NCBI GenBank assembly: GCA_029213305.1
Contig: JARGPA010000016.1
Span: 22,838 to 86,837, forward strand
Length of the DNA stretch: 64,000 nt
From: Phycisphaerales bacterium
GTDB taxonomy: Bacteria; Planctomycetota; Phycisphaerae; Phycisphaerales; UBA1924
Direction: 5' to 3'
Of this stretch, positions 16,866 through 25,915 are shown piece by piece. Every line of letters begins with the position of its first letter. The stretch's first letter is position 1. The notes under the pieces were generated by a model that was given only the letters and a program-made list of their open reading frames with translations, did not search any database and was not told where the DNA came from. The position numbers were made by a program, and so were the translations under genes.

Positions 16866-17530
16866 TTCGCACCCCCTACGGCTTTACCTGTTTGTGAACT
16901 TGGACCTGCAAGCCATGCTTCGAGATCTGCTTTGTCAATCACCAAGTAGCGATTGTTAAGCATCTCAAATGCATTGAGCTGATCAGCCCGGCACAGCGAA
17001 ACGCCTTCGACGTTTCGAGCACTCAGACGAGCATTCTTGCTCTTCTCAGCATCACCTGAAAGAGCAACAAGTGATGCACGATCAACGTTGATTGCTTCGA
17101 GGAATGAAATGAAGTCTCGAGTACGAGCAGTGTCGAATGACAAACCGTCGATTACGCGAACTTCATTATCAAGGAGCTTACAAAGGAGAGCATTCCGATT
17201 TGCCTTACGGCGCATCTTCTTCGGCATGTCCTGGCGATAATCTTCGCGAGTACGTGTTTTCTGATGGGCATGCCCACCACCACGCATCGTGTTAGATTTC
17301 TTATCACCGTGGCGTGCGTGCCCGGTACCTTTTTGCTTGTAAATCTTCTTGCGTGAGTACGCGAGAAGAGCACGATTCTTTGAGCGTGCAGAACCCTGGC
17401 GGCGATTTGCGTGATACATCACGAACGCCTGCTTAAGTAGATCTGCATTTACTGTTTCGCCGAGTGCGATTTCATCTACAGACATTGTGCCTGCAGCTTT
17501 ACCACTCATTGAAAAAACGGGGACATCCAT
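16862..17530 (-). CDS. rplD: 50S ribosomal protein L4 (uL4)
   Basis: Tunnel-wall protein; in E. coli also the autogenous repressor of the S10 operon. The 222 residues show ANRRQGSARSKNRALLAYSR, the extended loop KKIYKQKGTGHARHGDKKSN (tunnel loop), and LNNRYLVIDKADLEAW near the end. GAGG precedes the ATG. It is separated from rplC by an unusual 283-nt spacer that may hold its own regulatory leader. Confidence 0.97.
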   Translation of the reverse strand: MDVPVFSMSGKAAGTMSVDEIALGETVNADLLKQAFVMYHANRRQGSARSKNRALLAYSRKKIYKQKGTGHARHGDKKSNTMRGGGHAHQKTRTREDYRQDMPKKMRRKANRNALLCKLLDNEVRVIDGLSFDTARTRDFISFLEAINVDRASLVALSGDAEKSKNARLSARNVEGVSLCRADQLNAFEMLNNRYLVIDKADLEAWLAGPSSQTGKAVGGAK

Positions 17531-17591
17531 CGGTCTTTACCTCGTCGAACGCCTTTCGGACCACCCGAGAATCGCACACATGTGCGCTCCC

Positions 17592-17635
17592 GGCCCAATA
17601 CGCCTCTCCCGGTTCTCAATATCGCCGCTTGGGCC
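17592..17635 (-). promoter_or_regulatory. Stem-loop in the long rplC-rplD spacer
   Basis: The 283 nt between rplC and rplD hold no gene. Within it GGCCCAA (17592-17598) pairs perfectly with TTGGGCC (17629-17635) around 30 nt; smaller hairpins flank it (a CGCAC/GTGCG stem near 17572-17586 and a GCGGA/TCCGC stem near 17772-17788). Candidate leader for L4-type autoregulation or an internal promoter region; not proven. Confidence 0.4.
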
Positions 17636-17813
17636 ACAACTCGTTTTACTAAGTTGCGTTGAGAGACACAAGATTGACTCGGCATTGCTCTCCCATTCAT
17701 TTTCATGATGGGGACAATGACTAAATTCATATCAGTGGTTTCGTTTTTAAAACGACCTACTGAACCTTTGAGCGGAGATTATTGTCCGCCCAAATACAAA
17801 GATCAACTTTCAA

Positions 17814-18503
17814 TCACGCTTTTGACGCTTTTGAGCGATAAAGTCGTGTCGCTGGACGAACTTCAACCCAGCTATTGGTATGCCCTGGGATTGGTCCCTT
17901 AACAAGCATCAAGTTGTTTTCAGTATCAATCCGAACAACATCCAAAGATCGAACAGTAATACGACGAGCACCCATGTGCCCAGCCATTTTTTTGCCCTTC
18001 TTAATGCGACCAGACTTACCAGCGTTGTTACCGTGACCACCGATCGAACCCGGTGAACGATGCTTACGCTCAACACCATGAGAAGCGAGCTGCCCTTTAA
18101 AGCCCCAACGCTTCATACCACCTGCAAAGCCCTTACCAATGCTGGTGCCGATGACATCAACATATTTGATATCTGAAAACTCGCTTACAGTCAGTTCTTG
18201 ACCGAGTTCCCAGTTGCTTTCTTGTCCGTCTTCAACACGGAATTCAACATGCTTACGGCGAGGTGCAACGCCCGCTTTTGCGTCGTGACCAATCAAAGGC
18301 ATAGTTGAGTTACGAGCTTTAATATCGCCTGCACCAATCTGAACAGCACTGTAGCCGTCAACTTCAGGAGTGCGAACCTGAGTAACAGTGTTCGGAGTGA
18401 TCTGAATGACGGTCACAGGAAATGAAACCCCGTTTTCGTCATATACACGGGTCATACCTACTTGTTTACCCAAAAGATGTGATGTTTTACTTGGTGCGGT
18501 CAT
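17814..18503 (-). CDS. rplC: 50S ribosomal protein L3 (uL3)
   Basis: Early-assembly large-subunit protein with an extension near the peptidyl transferase centre. Typical motifs: LGKQVGMTRVYDENG at the start, FAGGMKRWGFKGQLASHGVE, and HRSPGSIGGHGNNAGKSGRI with KGKKMAGHMG. 229 residues, normal. GGAATG precedes the ATG. A strong hairpin separates it from rpsJ. Confidence 0.97.
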   Translation of the reverse strand: MTAPSKTSHLLGKQVGMTRVYDENGVSFPVTVIQITPNTVTQVRTPEVDGYSAVQIGAGDIKARNSTMPLIGHDAKAGVAPRRKHVEFRVEDGQESNWELGQELTVSEFSDIKYVDVIGTSIGKGFAGGMKRWGFKGQLASHGVERKHRSPGSIGGHGNNAGKSGRIKKGKKMAGHMGARRITVRSLDVVRIDTENNLMLVKGPIPGHTNSWVEVRPATRLYRSKASKA

Positions 18504-18591
18504 AGTTCATTCCTTCATCCCCGCATCGGGCGGGAACCGCTTCATACCAACAGGCAGAGGAAGTCTTGTCTTATTTATCTACTTAACAAAT

Positions 18592-18618
18592 AAGGCCCCC
18601 CCATAATGGGAGGACCTT
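18592..18618 (-). terminator. Attenuator-like hairpin between rpsJ and rplC
   Basis: Twelve consecutive base pairs (two G-U) between 18607-18618 and 18592-18603 with a 3-nt loop, followed on the minus strand by a weak T-rich stretch (TTATTTGTT). It lies 13 nt after the rpsJ stop and 89 nt before rplC. Could partly terminate or regulate the rest of the cluster. Confidence 0.6.
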
Positions 18619-18631
18619 GAAAATGACTTGA

Positions 18632-18940
18632 TTAGGCTTTAATCTTCACAAACACGCCTGCTGGGACTACAAGGCGGTTAAGCGCTTCAACTGTCCTGCT
18701 ATTTGGCTCGTGAATATCGATAATTCTCTTGTGAGTGCGGATTTCGAACTGCTCACGCGATTTTTTATCAACGAACGGCCCACGTAGAACGGTATAACGT
18801 TCAATACGGGTAGGTAGTGGAACAGGTCCCTTGACTTTAGCATTGGTGCGTTTTGCATGATCAACGATCTCGCGTGCCGAAGCATCAAGTGCGATATGAT
18901 CATAAGCTTCCATACGGATACGAATTTTATTGATAGACAT
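18632..18940 (-). CDS. rpsJ: 30S ribosomal protein S10 (uS10)
   Basis: Head protein; also the NusE antitermination factor. The start is ATG 18940 ([20 protein letters not shown]) with AGGAGA 6-8 nt upstream; a longer in-frame stretch upstream is not credible. Conserved segments include [20 protein letters not shown] and the end of the hexapeptide-rich region. 102 residues, first gene of the cluster. Confidence 0.98.
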   Translation of the reverse strand: MSINKIRIRMEAYDHIALDASAREIVDHAKRTNAKVKGPVPLPTRIERYTVLRGPFVDKKSREQFEIRTHKRIIDIHEPNSRTVEALNRLVVPAGVFVKIKA

Positions 18941-19251
18941 GATAATTCTCCTAAGTCTATTAAAACAGCACCAAAGCCCGCTCATGTTCGATGTAGACCC
19001 ATGCCTACATTCATCATCGCAGAAGCGAAAAAGCCTGATGAATCCATAACTCAACGATGTTCTCGTCAAGTCGGGAAGAGAAGCGTAGACATCCATATTC
19101 TGTAGTCAAACCCAGAGCGTGACGATAAGCCGATTTTCAAAGGACAATATCAAGAAAATACGCCAAATACGAACTCCATTCTCTTCCCAAAAGACCGATC
19201 AAGCCGACGAAATCCCTGTAGCATTCCCTTAGTCAATGAAAAGATCTTGAT
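18941..19251. promoter_or_regulatory. Divergent intergenic region between the S10 cluster and a secreted-protein gene
   Basis: A 311-nt region with no credible gene. It must contain the promoter of the ribosomal cluster (minus strand) and that of the downstream plus-strand gene. I see several weak -35-like hexamers on the minus strand (TTGACT near 19110, TTGACG near 19070) but no convincing -10 at correct spacing. tuf and fusA, often upstream of rpsJ, are not here. Confidence 0.4.
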
Positions 19252-20709
19252 ATGAACTCCAATCAACCTGATTCTTCGCGTCAACTCAACCCAATTCACC
19301 AACGAATGAGGACTTTGCTCTGCGGATTCATCCTGATCGCGGGGATCCAACAGAGTCTCCATGCACAAAAGAGCTCGGATTCAACTATAAACCCCGTTGC
19401 AAACCCCTCAGCGGTGATACTTGAAAGCAAACCCTTCCGGATTGATGCTCTGGATCTCAACATATTTCTTCCAGAGGGTTCAATCACTCAAACAACAAGT
19501 TTCTCAACCAACTCCACGATGGGAATAGGGTTCCCAGGCCAAATCGGAGTGATGATGATCAAGGAGCAGAAAACTTCTGATCCTGATCTGACGATTACCC
19601 AAGTCGCAGAGAACATCATTGGCCAACTCACAATGTTCTCTCGTTCGAAAACAGGAGAGGTCCTTTCTAGAAATCGAAATCTAGAGATCAACACTTGGAT
19701 TGGTGAACGGTTTTATGTGCGGATTCCAGGCGCCAACAACAAACCTGATGTTGTTCGAGGGATGACAATCTTTCAGGTTCAACCACGCAAGTTCATCATC
19801 TTTGATCTCACGACAACCTATGACGATTTTGAACGCTCACGTGAACTCTATGAAACTTCTGTTGGTTCTATCGATTTAGGAAACCCAACCGAATCTGATG
19901 TGCGCAGAGCAGCTGCGATTAAATCAACACTTGCATTCCTCGATCTTCGTTCCGTTGAGGATTACCAATCTGCGATGACCGGTAAGAAAGACCATTGGGA
20001 ACGACTCTATCTTCCCGCCGTGACCGGTGATGAAATGGATGCAACAGAATACGGATATCGAAAAATTAAATCCTGGGGCGGATTCAAAGGCGAACTCAGC
20101 GACAAACCAAGAAGATCATGGAATGAAGACGATCGTTCACTCGGGTACTTCGTCCAAATCGATGCAATGGCAATCGAAGATGATTTCCGTGTAGATACAA
20201 GAGCAACTTTTTACATGGCTGAAAACACAAAGGAAGAATCCTGGACGATCAAGATGTCGTTGAGAAGTGATGATTTCCAACAAACATCAACGATCACAGG
20301 AGCTCGATCAGACAAAAGCATGGTAATTCTCCTTGATCAATCAGATGCGCCTCCATCGAAAACCCATCCTGTAATTCAAGGCGAAGGATATCTCTCACAA
20401 GCTCAATCCTACCTATTCAGTACAATGCTCGCACAACACGCAGAGCCCGGGGAATACGCGTCGTATGTATATAACAGTTCACTTGGAACAATTTCCCTTA
20501 GAACAGACGAAGTAGAAAAACCCGAAGATACTCCTGACCTGATTACGGTCACCACCAAAACTTCGAATGACTCCCCTCCCACTGTCAGTTACTACGACAA
20601 AGACGGCAAACTGCTCAGAGTACGTTTAGCAAACAAGCGAATATGGGAACCGATTGAACTTGAACGGCTCATTAACCTCTGGCAGAAGAAGGGTCTACCT
20701 CTCGAATAG
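19252..20709 (+). CDS. Exported protein of unknown function
   Basis: A 485-residue protein with an N-terminal signal: after a polar lead of 18 residues comes MRTLLCGFILIAGIQQSLHA and then Q, a signal peptidase I-like site. If translation begins at the internal ATG (19306) the signal would be conventional; both starts are possible and neither has a strong ribosome-binding site. The mature part is mixed alpha/beta, without cysteines of note, repeats or a recognised motif. It may measure or bind in the periplasm. It is followed 163 nt later by the M28 peptidase gene. Confidence 0.75.
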   Translation: MNSNQPDSSRQLNPIHQRMRTLLCGFILIAGIQQSLHAQKSSDSTINPVANPSAVILESKPFRIDALDLNIFLPEGSITQTTSFSTNSTMGIGFPGQIGVMMIKEQKTSDPDLTITQVAENIIGQLTMFSRSKTGEVLSRNRNLEINTWIGERFYVRIPGANNKPDVVRGMTIFQVQPRKFIIFDLTTTYDDFERSRELYETSVGSIDLGNPTESDVRRAAAIKSTLAFLDLRSVEDYQSAMTGKKDHWERLYLPAVTGDEMDATEYGYRKIKSWGGFKGELSDKPRRSWNEDDRSLGYFVQIDAMAIEDDFRVDTRATFYMAENTKEESWTIKMSLRSDDFQQTSTITGARSDKSMVILLDQSDAPPSKTHPVIQGEGYLSQAQSYLFSTMLAQHAEPGEYASYVYNSSLGTISLRTDEVEKPEDTPDLITVTTKTSNDSPPTVSYYDKDGKLLRVRLANKRIWEPIELERLINLWQKKGLPLE

Positions 20710-20872
20710 GGTGATTTCTGTCCGAAACTCTCAAGCAAACTACCACATTCGATGCACTCGATACCCTAAACTCTCTTTGTATTTTCTGATTCTGTGCAAC
20801 GCACGAAGCTCGATTCTGTATAGATCGACTCGTGTTTGCCTGTACTCTATCAATCCCAAAGGAGCATTCTGA

Positions 20873-22909
20873 ATGCGATTTTCCTCAAACCTTGCTGTCG
20901 CGATGATGGCTGGAACCTGTATCTCACTTGCGGCATGTACCAGCACTTCTCTCATCTCAGATGATTCCAACACTACTGATGATGGATCACTCAACTCTCA
21001 ATCATTTGCTTTGATCGACGATCAACAAGTCCCTGTCCCTCAGATAGAGATGGGTGACCCTGAAACGATTGCAGCAATAATCGAAGAGGGTAAAAACAAT
21101 ACCCAAGCACTCGCAATACTCACAGAGATGTGTGAGACTTTCGGCCCAAGACTAACCGGTTCGTCACATCTCGAAGAATCTCAAAAATGGGCACGCGAGC
21201 GCTTTGAATCTTTCGGAATGTCCAACTCACATCTCCATAAATGGGGTGAAGTAGAAACACGATTTGATCGTGGACCATCAAGCGGACGAGTTTTGCTCGC
21301 ATCTGGTCGCAGAAGCCAAGAACCCAGAGAGGTTCGCTCACTTGAGTTCTCAACTCTCGCTTGGTCCAAAGGCACTGACGGACCAACCACAGGTTCAGTG
21401 ATTCATCTCCCAAGTTCAATGGACGAGTATGAATCAAACAAGGGTGCCTATGCAAACGCATGGGTCCTTCTTCAGCCAAACTACGCAGGCCGTGGTGGAA
21501 TCCGCTCGACTGGATTCCTCATGCGTGAACGAATGGACGAACGCCACGATATCCGTAAAGGGATGATGGAAAAATCATCCCAAGACACAACGATGACAGA
21601 TGTTGATTCGAACACTTGGAAAGGGACTTTTGATTACCACGGATCAATGGTTCCTGCAACATTCGTACTCGACGAAACCGGTGAAGAAGCCATTGGATCA
21701 ATGGATATTCAAAACTTTTCAAGTGGACCTATCTCCGAGTTTTCAAGAGACGGCGATTCCATCTCATTCAAATGGAAACACGACATGGGCACTTCCAATA
21801 TCTCGTTGACAATCGACAACGATGAAGCAAAGGGGTTGTCAACCTCAGCATCTGGAAATGAGTTCCCGCTTGCATTTTCCAAAGCATCAAGTGTCGCTGC
21901 CCAAACAGAGCTTACTGAAGACGAAACAAAACAACTCGTGATGGCTGCAGTCCTATCTGAGAACCCGAACGGTTTCGTATCTAGTTCGAAAGACGAAAGA
22001 GTCTGGACGACTTCATCGAATGATTGGAGAGAGCGTAAACTCGCCGACTATCCGGATGATGTTGAAGTTAATGTTCGTCAAAGCGATTACGACTACCTTT
22101 CCTCACGTTCATCAGAGGGTGTGGATATCCAGGTTGAGTTCGATCTCCAGAACAATCTCTTCGCAGGACCATACTCAGTTTACGATGTCATCGCTGAGAT
22201 CCCTGGAACTGAAAAACCTGACGAAGTAGTCATAATCTCAGCTCACATGGACTCATGGGACGGCCCAGGATCACAGGGAACCACCGACAACGGAACCGGT
22301 ACCGCAGTGACAATCGAAGCAGCTCGAATCTTGATGGCTGCTGGAGTGCAACCAAAGAGAACTATCCGATTTGCCCTTTGGGGAGGAGAAGAGCAAGGAC
22401 TCCTCGGATCGAAAGCATACATTGAGAGTCTTACAGAAGAAGAACTCAGCAAAATCTCTGCGGCATTCGTCGATGACGGTGGTACAAACTACGAAGGTGG
22501 GATCCCCGCGGCAGACTTCATGGTTGATTACCTTGCAGCTGCAACAGCGCCTGTCAACAATGTGTTCTACTCAGAAACTGATGGCGAATACTTAAATGTC
22601 AACATTCGTCCAACCGGGGGGAAAATTGAAACCCACGGTGGGTCTGATCACGCAGCATTCAACAAAGTCGGAGTCCCAGGATTCTTCTGGGACGAAGAAG
22701 GTCGCGCAGATTATGGCTACGGCTGGCACACCCAAAACGATCGTCTAGATCTTGCGATTGAAGAGTATTTGATGCAATCCGCAACAAATGCTGCAATCGT
22801 CGCATACAACCTTGCTAATGCTCCTGGACTTTTACCACGAGAAGGTGATGTCTTCGATCAATCAGAAGACTCAGAAGAGATTGAAGAGACTGCATCCGCT
22901 TCGAACTGA
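20873..22909 (+). CDS. Lipoprotein M28-family zinc aminopeptidase
   Basis: Predicted exported metallopeptidase releasing N-terminal residues from peptides. Signal peptide with lipobox LAAC (cysteine at residue 22), so membrane-anchored. All five M28 zinc/catalytic elements are visible: H458 and D460 in SAHMDSWD, D472 in TTDNGTG, E506-E507 in GGEEQG, D534-D535 in VDDGG, and H593 in GGSDHAAF. Between the N-terminal part and the catalytic core (about residues 230-350) there is an inserted beta-rich segment (around STWKGTFDYHGSMVPATFVL), not usual in the core family. AAAGGAG lies 7 nt before the ATG. A terminator follows. Probably nutritional protein degradation. Confidence 0.9.
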   Translation: MRFSSNLAVAMMAGTCISLAACTSTSLISDDSNTTDDGSLNSQSFALIDDQQVPVPQIEMGDPETIAAIIEEGKNNTQALAILTEMCETFGPRLTGSSHLEESQKWARERFESFGMSNSHLHKWGEVETRFDRGPSSGRVLLASGRRSQEPREVRSLEFSTLAWSKGTDGPTTGSVIHLPSSMDEYESNKGAYANAWVLLQPNYAGRGGIRSTGFLMRERMDERHDIRKGMMEKSSQDTTMTDVDSNTWKGTFDYHGSMVPATFVLDETGEEAIGSMDIQNFSSGPISEFSRDGDSISFKWKHDMGTSNISLTIDNDEAKGLSTSASGNEFPLAFSKASSVAAQTELTEDETKQLVMAAVLSENPNGFVSSSKDERVWTTSSNDWRERKLADYPDDVEVNVRQSDYDYLSSRSSEGVDIQVEFDLQNNLFAGPYSVYDVIAEIPGTEKPDEVVIISAHMDSWDGPGSQGTTDNGTGTAVTIEAARILMAAGVQPKRTIRFALWGGEEQGLLGSKAYIESLTEEELSKISAAFVDDGGTNYEGGIPAADFMVDYLAAATAPVNNVFYSETDGEYLNVNIRPTGGKIETHGGSDHAAFNKVGVPGFFWDEEGRADYGYGWHTQNDRLDLAIEEYLMQSATNAAIVAYNLANAPGLLPREGDVFDQSEDSEEIEETASASN

Positions 22910-22930
22910 TCACCGATCATTGTCATTCAC

Positions 22931-22959
22931 GAAAAGGGAAGCAAACACTTCCCTTTTTC
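22931..22959 (+). terminator. Terminator after the M28 peptidase gene
   Basis: Perfect 10-bp stem AAAAGGGAAG / CTTCCCTTTT with a 6-nt loop; the descending arm ends in T-rich sequence. Located 20 nt after the stop codon. Confidence 0.9.
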
Positions 22960-23054
22960 ATTTGGCTTCTATATATCAACCAGATTCTCCTCAAACGCTG
23001 CATATACACTCACTTTTCACGCTCGTGGCGCTTCTAACTCGATATACTTAACAT

Positions 23055-24131
23055 ATGGCTACCGATCGAATCATTTCACCTACTACGACTCCAATCGAAG
23101 AGCACGCAAACTGGGCATTGCGTCCTCAATCAATAGATGAATATGTTGGACAATCTGAACTCATCGAACGATTGTTAATCGCAATCGAAGCAGTCAAAGC
23201 TAGACAGAAGAACGCAACCGATCTCGACACTTGCGAACATCTTGAGCACATCCTCCTGCACGGCCCTCCAGGACTCGGAAAAACAACTCTTGCTCATGTC
23301 ATAGGGACTGAGCTTGGCACAAAGGTACATACAACATCAGGCCCCGCGCTCGCTCGGGGAACAGATCTAGTCGCTGTTCTTACTCGTCTACAACCAGGCG
23401 ATGTTCTCTTTATCGATGAAATCCATCGTCTCCCAATTGCAGTAGAAGAGTTCATCTATCCTGCAATGGAAGATTTCAAAATTGATATCTGTCTAGATAC
23501 TGGATTGAACGCACGTACCGTCCAAATCAAATGCGCTCCATTTACACTCATCGGAGCAACAACAAGAGCTGGATTACTTTCATCTCCAATGCGATCACGA
23601 TTCGGGATCACTCATCATCTCAAGTACTATCAAGAGAATGAACTGATTCATATCCTTGAACGCTCCAGTTCACTCCTCGCAATGAATCATCCAAATGATG
23701 ACTCACATGGGCAAATCGCGTCGCGATCAAGAGGGACTCCCCGGATTGCGAATCGATTACTCAGACGAGTTCGTGACTACGCTGCAGTTCGAGCTGATGG
23801 AATAGTGGACAAGCAAGTTGTTGATCGTGCACTCAAACTTGAAGGCATCGATGATCTCGGACTTGACGAACTAGATCGTTCATACTTATCGACAATCAGA
23901 ACAATTTACAAAGGTGGCCCAGTCGGTCTCGAAGCAGTTGCTGCGACACTCAACGAAGACTCAGGCACCCTAGAAGATGTAGTCGAACCCTACTTACTTC
24001 AGATTGGATACCTCGCAAGAACCAAGCGAGGGAGGATGCTCACTAATAAAGCGTGCAAGCATCTCGGACTCCCACTCATGAGTTCAGATGAGATGATAGA
24101 AAACAAGCCAACGACTCCTGTCATCGGCTAG
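23055..24131 (+). CDS. ruvB: Holliday junction branch migration ATPase RuvB
   Basis: Hexameric AAA+ motor that drives branch migration with RuvA. Walker A GPPGLGKT at residues 70-77, Walker B (DVLFIDEIH) near 116-124, sensor 1 IGATTRAGLLSSPMRSRFG, sensor 2 SRGTPRIANRLLRRVRDYA, and the C-terminal winged-helix domain (EPYLLQIGYLARTKRGR). 358 residues. ruvA and ruvC are not adjacent. Convergent with the following minus-strand gene (28 nt gap). Confidence 0.98.
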   Translation: MATDRIISPTTTPIEEHANWALRPQSIDEYVGQSELIERLLIAIEAVKARQKNATDLDTCEHLEHILLHGPPGLGKTTLAHVIGTELGTKVHTTSGPALARGTDLVAVLTRLQPGDVLFIDEIHRLPIAVEEFIYPAMEDFKIDICLDTGLNARTVQIKCAPFTLIGATTRAGLLSSPMRSRFGITHHLKYYQENELIHILERSSSLLAMNHPNDDSHGQIASRSRGTPRIANRLLRRVRDYAAVRADGIVDKQVVDRALKLEGIDDLGLDELDRSYLSTIRTIYKGGPVGLEAVAATLNEDSGTLEDVVEPYLLQIGYLARTKRGRMLTNKACKHLGLPLMSSDEMIENKPTTPVIG

Positions 24132-24159
24132 TTTAATGTTTCAAAAGGTTGAACTATGT

Positions 24160-24915
24160 TTACTTCTTGAATGCCTTTGACAGCTCGTCTTCAGCATCAT
24201 CCGTCAGATACAAAATGCATCCATCGTTGGGTGAGATCGTAAGTTTTCCTTGCATCAAGGATGCTGCAACTTCAACAGGTACAGACATCATTGAAGATCC
24301 ACATACATACTCGTGTCTCTTGCGATCAACGATTTCGAGTGGCGCCATCGCATCGTCGCCTCTATTGTCAAGAAGCTCTTGATAGATTGTCAACGCATGC
24401 TTTGGAACATCTTCAACGAGTTGGTTTCGCTTAGATCGTAGCTCCGCAAGTTTATCTGCGATATCATCCGCACGATTCTGACGATCTGACTCTGCTACTC
24501 CGCGAACCTTATCACGATCGAGCTTTGATGATTCAAGGTCATCGAGTTTGCCCTGGAGTTGCTCGATCTTCTCGAGCCCTTCAATCGCTTGTTCGTCGTG
24601 TCCTGAGCGTTGCTCCTTGAGATTGTTTACCTCAGAAAGCAGAGCTTTGTATTCTTTGTTTGTACTCGCATTATTCATCTTCTCGCGAAGCTCATCAACA
24701 TGCACTTTAATGCGAGCGCTCTCGCCTTCAGCATTTGATGTTGTCGCTTTGAGTTGACGAATTTGAGTCTGGAGCGATTCAGCTTGATCACCAAGATCGG
24801 CAAGCTTGCGAGTCTGCTCTCCTAAAAAACGTTCTGCTGCTTCGAGTCTACTCTGGAGACCTTGTATCTCAATATCAACTCTAAAAACAGCGAGCAACTG
24901 ATTCGTCACGGACAT
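24160..24915 (-). CDS. CT398-like coiled-coil protein with degenerate zinc ribbon
   Basis: 251 residues. ATG 24915 (MSVTNQLLAVFRVDIEIQGL) has AGGAGAGATGC directly upstream and is preferred to the longer frame. Residues ~15-175 form a long antiparallel coiled coil. The C-terminus matches the C4 zinc-ribbon family of chlamydial CT398 in layout, including a GKLTISPNDGCILYL end, but the usual two CxxC pairs are reduced to single cysteines (YVCGSSMM and DGCILY), so zinc binding is probably lost. Last gene of a purA-uppS-cdsA run. Function unknown; family members have been linked to secretion and flagellar or envelope roles. Confidence 0.75.
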   Translation of the reverse strand: MSVTNQLLAVFRVDIEIQGLQSRLEAAERFLGEQTRKLADLGDQAESLQTQIRQLKATTSNAEGESARIKVHVDELREKMNNASTNKEYKALLSEVNNLKEQRSGHDEQAIEGLEKIEQLQGKLDDLESSKLDRDKVRGVAESDRQNRADDIADKLAELRSKRNQLVEDVPKHALTIYQELLDNRGDDAMAPLEIVDRKRHEYVCGSSMMSVPVEVAASLMQGKLTISPNDGCILYLTDDAEDELSKAFKK

Positions 24916-24961
24916 GCATCTCTCCTGCGCAGGCGTCTCGATCATGTAATAGTTTAGCCCA

Positions 24962-25912
24962 CTATCCGCCGAGTGTGGGATTTGAAACGATATCTTGTGT
25001 CACCTGAAGCACCCAATATGCAAAAGGGGCAACCAGAATGGGTGAATCGATGATATCGAGCGCCCCTCCAAACCCAGGCAAACTCTTCCCAGCATCCTTC
25101 ACGCCTGCATCTCTCTTGAGCAAACTTGCAGCTAAATCGCCGCATTGCCCCACTCCGCCTGCGATGACACCCATAAATCCAGACACCATCAATGAAGGAA
25201 CTTCTATCCCAGCGCGTTCAAGGAGAATCGCTCCCCCAATTGCAACGCCTCCGGATGTCAACATCCCACCGATGAGTCCTTCCCAAGTTTTCCCAGGACT
25301 CAACCAGGGAATCAGCTTGTGTTTCCCAATCGTGGTTCCAGTAAAGAAAGCTCCGATGTCACAAGATTTTACAATCGCAAGAATCCAGATAAGGACCCAA
25401 ACTGAATGCTCTCTTCGAATAAGCACAAAGAATCCGAGCATCAAACCCATATATACATGGATAAAGAGCGTGCCAGATCCAATCGCGATCGCGCCTTCAA
25501 CTTCTTTGGACCGTACTGCGTAAAGCATTCCAACAATAAATGCGACCACAATCGAAGTGATCCCTGCTGCAAACCCACTCGTACCACTTGCGCCTTCAGG
25601 GGTAAATCCGATGACAATTAGCCCGAGGAGCCCCATCATTATCGCTATACCAGTACCGATGGGAACCTGCTTTGCTCGGAAAATCCTTGCAACTTCTCGC
25701 GAACCCATCGCACTCAGTAGTGCGAACACACTAAACACAATTACACCTGGTGGGAAAGTCTCTCGGCCCACCCACTGAGGTGCATCAAGCCCATCGATGA
25801 GTTCGTCTAACCAAGCGAAGACGCCGATGAGAACGATTAGTAGAGGTCCAAATGTTAATCGATATTTGAGCACGGCCAGAGGATAGGAGCAAAACTGATG
25901 AAATGCACGCAA
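24962..25912 (-). CDS. cdsA: Phosphatidate cytidylyltransferase
   Basis: Makes CDP-diacylglycerol from phosphatidate and CTP for phospholipid synthesis; inner membrane. About eight hydrophobic helices, and the C-terminal CdsA signature around residue 270 (SLLKRDAGVKDAGKSLPGFG then GALDIIDS); the usual HGG and DR of the signature are FGG and DI here. The best start is TTG 25912, 3 nt after the uppS stop; a GTG 13 codons later is an alternative. Sits in the order uppS-cdsA typical of isoprenoid/lipid operons. Confidence 0.9.
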   Translation of the reverse strand: MRAFHQFCSYPLAVLKYRLTFGPLLIVLIGVFAWLDELIDGLDAPQWVGRETFPPGVIVFSVFALLSAMGSREVARIFRAKQVPIGTGIAIMMGLLGLIVIGFTPEGASGTSGFAAGITSIVVAFIVGMLYAVRSKEVEGAIAIGSGTLFIHVYMGLMLGFFVLIRREHSVWVLIWILAIVKSCDIGAFFTGTTIGKHKLIPWLSPGKTWEGLIGGMLTSGGVAIGGAILLERAGIEVPSLMVSGFMGVIAGGVGQCGDLAASLLKRDAGVKDAGKSLPGFGGALDIIDSPILVAPFAYWVLQVTQDIVSNPTLGG

Positions 25913-25915
25913 TTC

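Noticed and set aside
18941..19096. N-terminal extension of rpsJ (52 residues)
   Set aside because: Composition is unlike uS10, and AGGAGA sits directly before ATG 18940.
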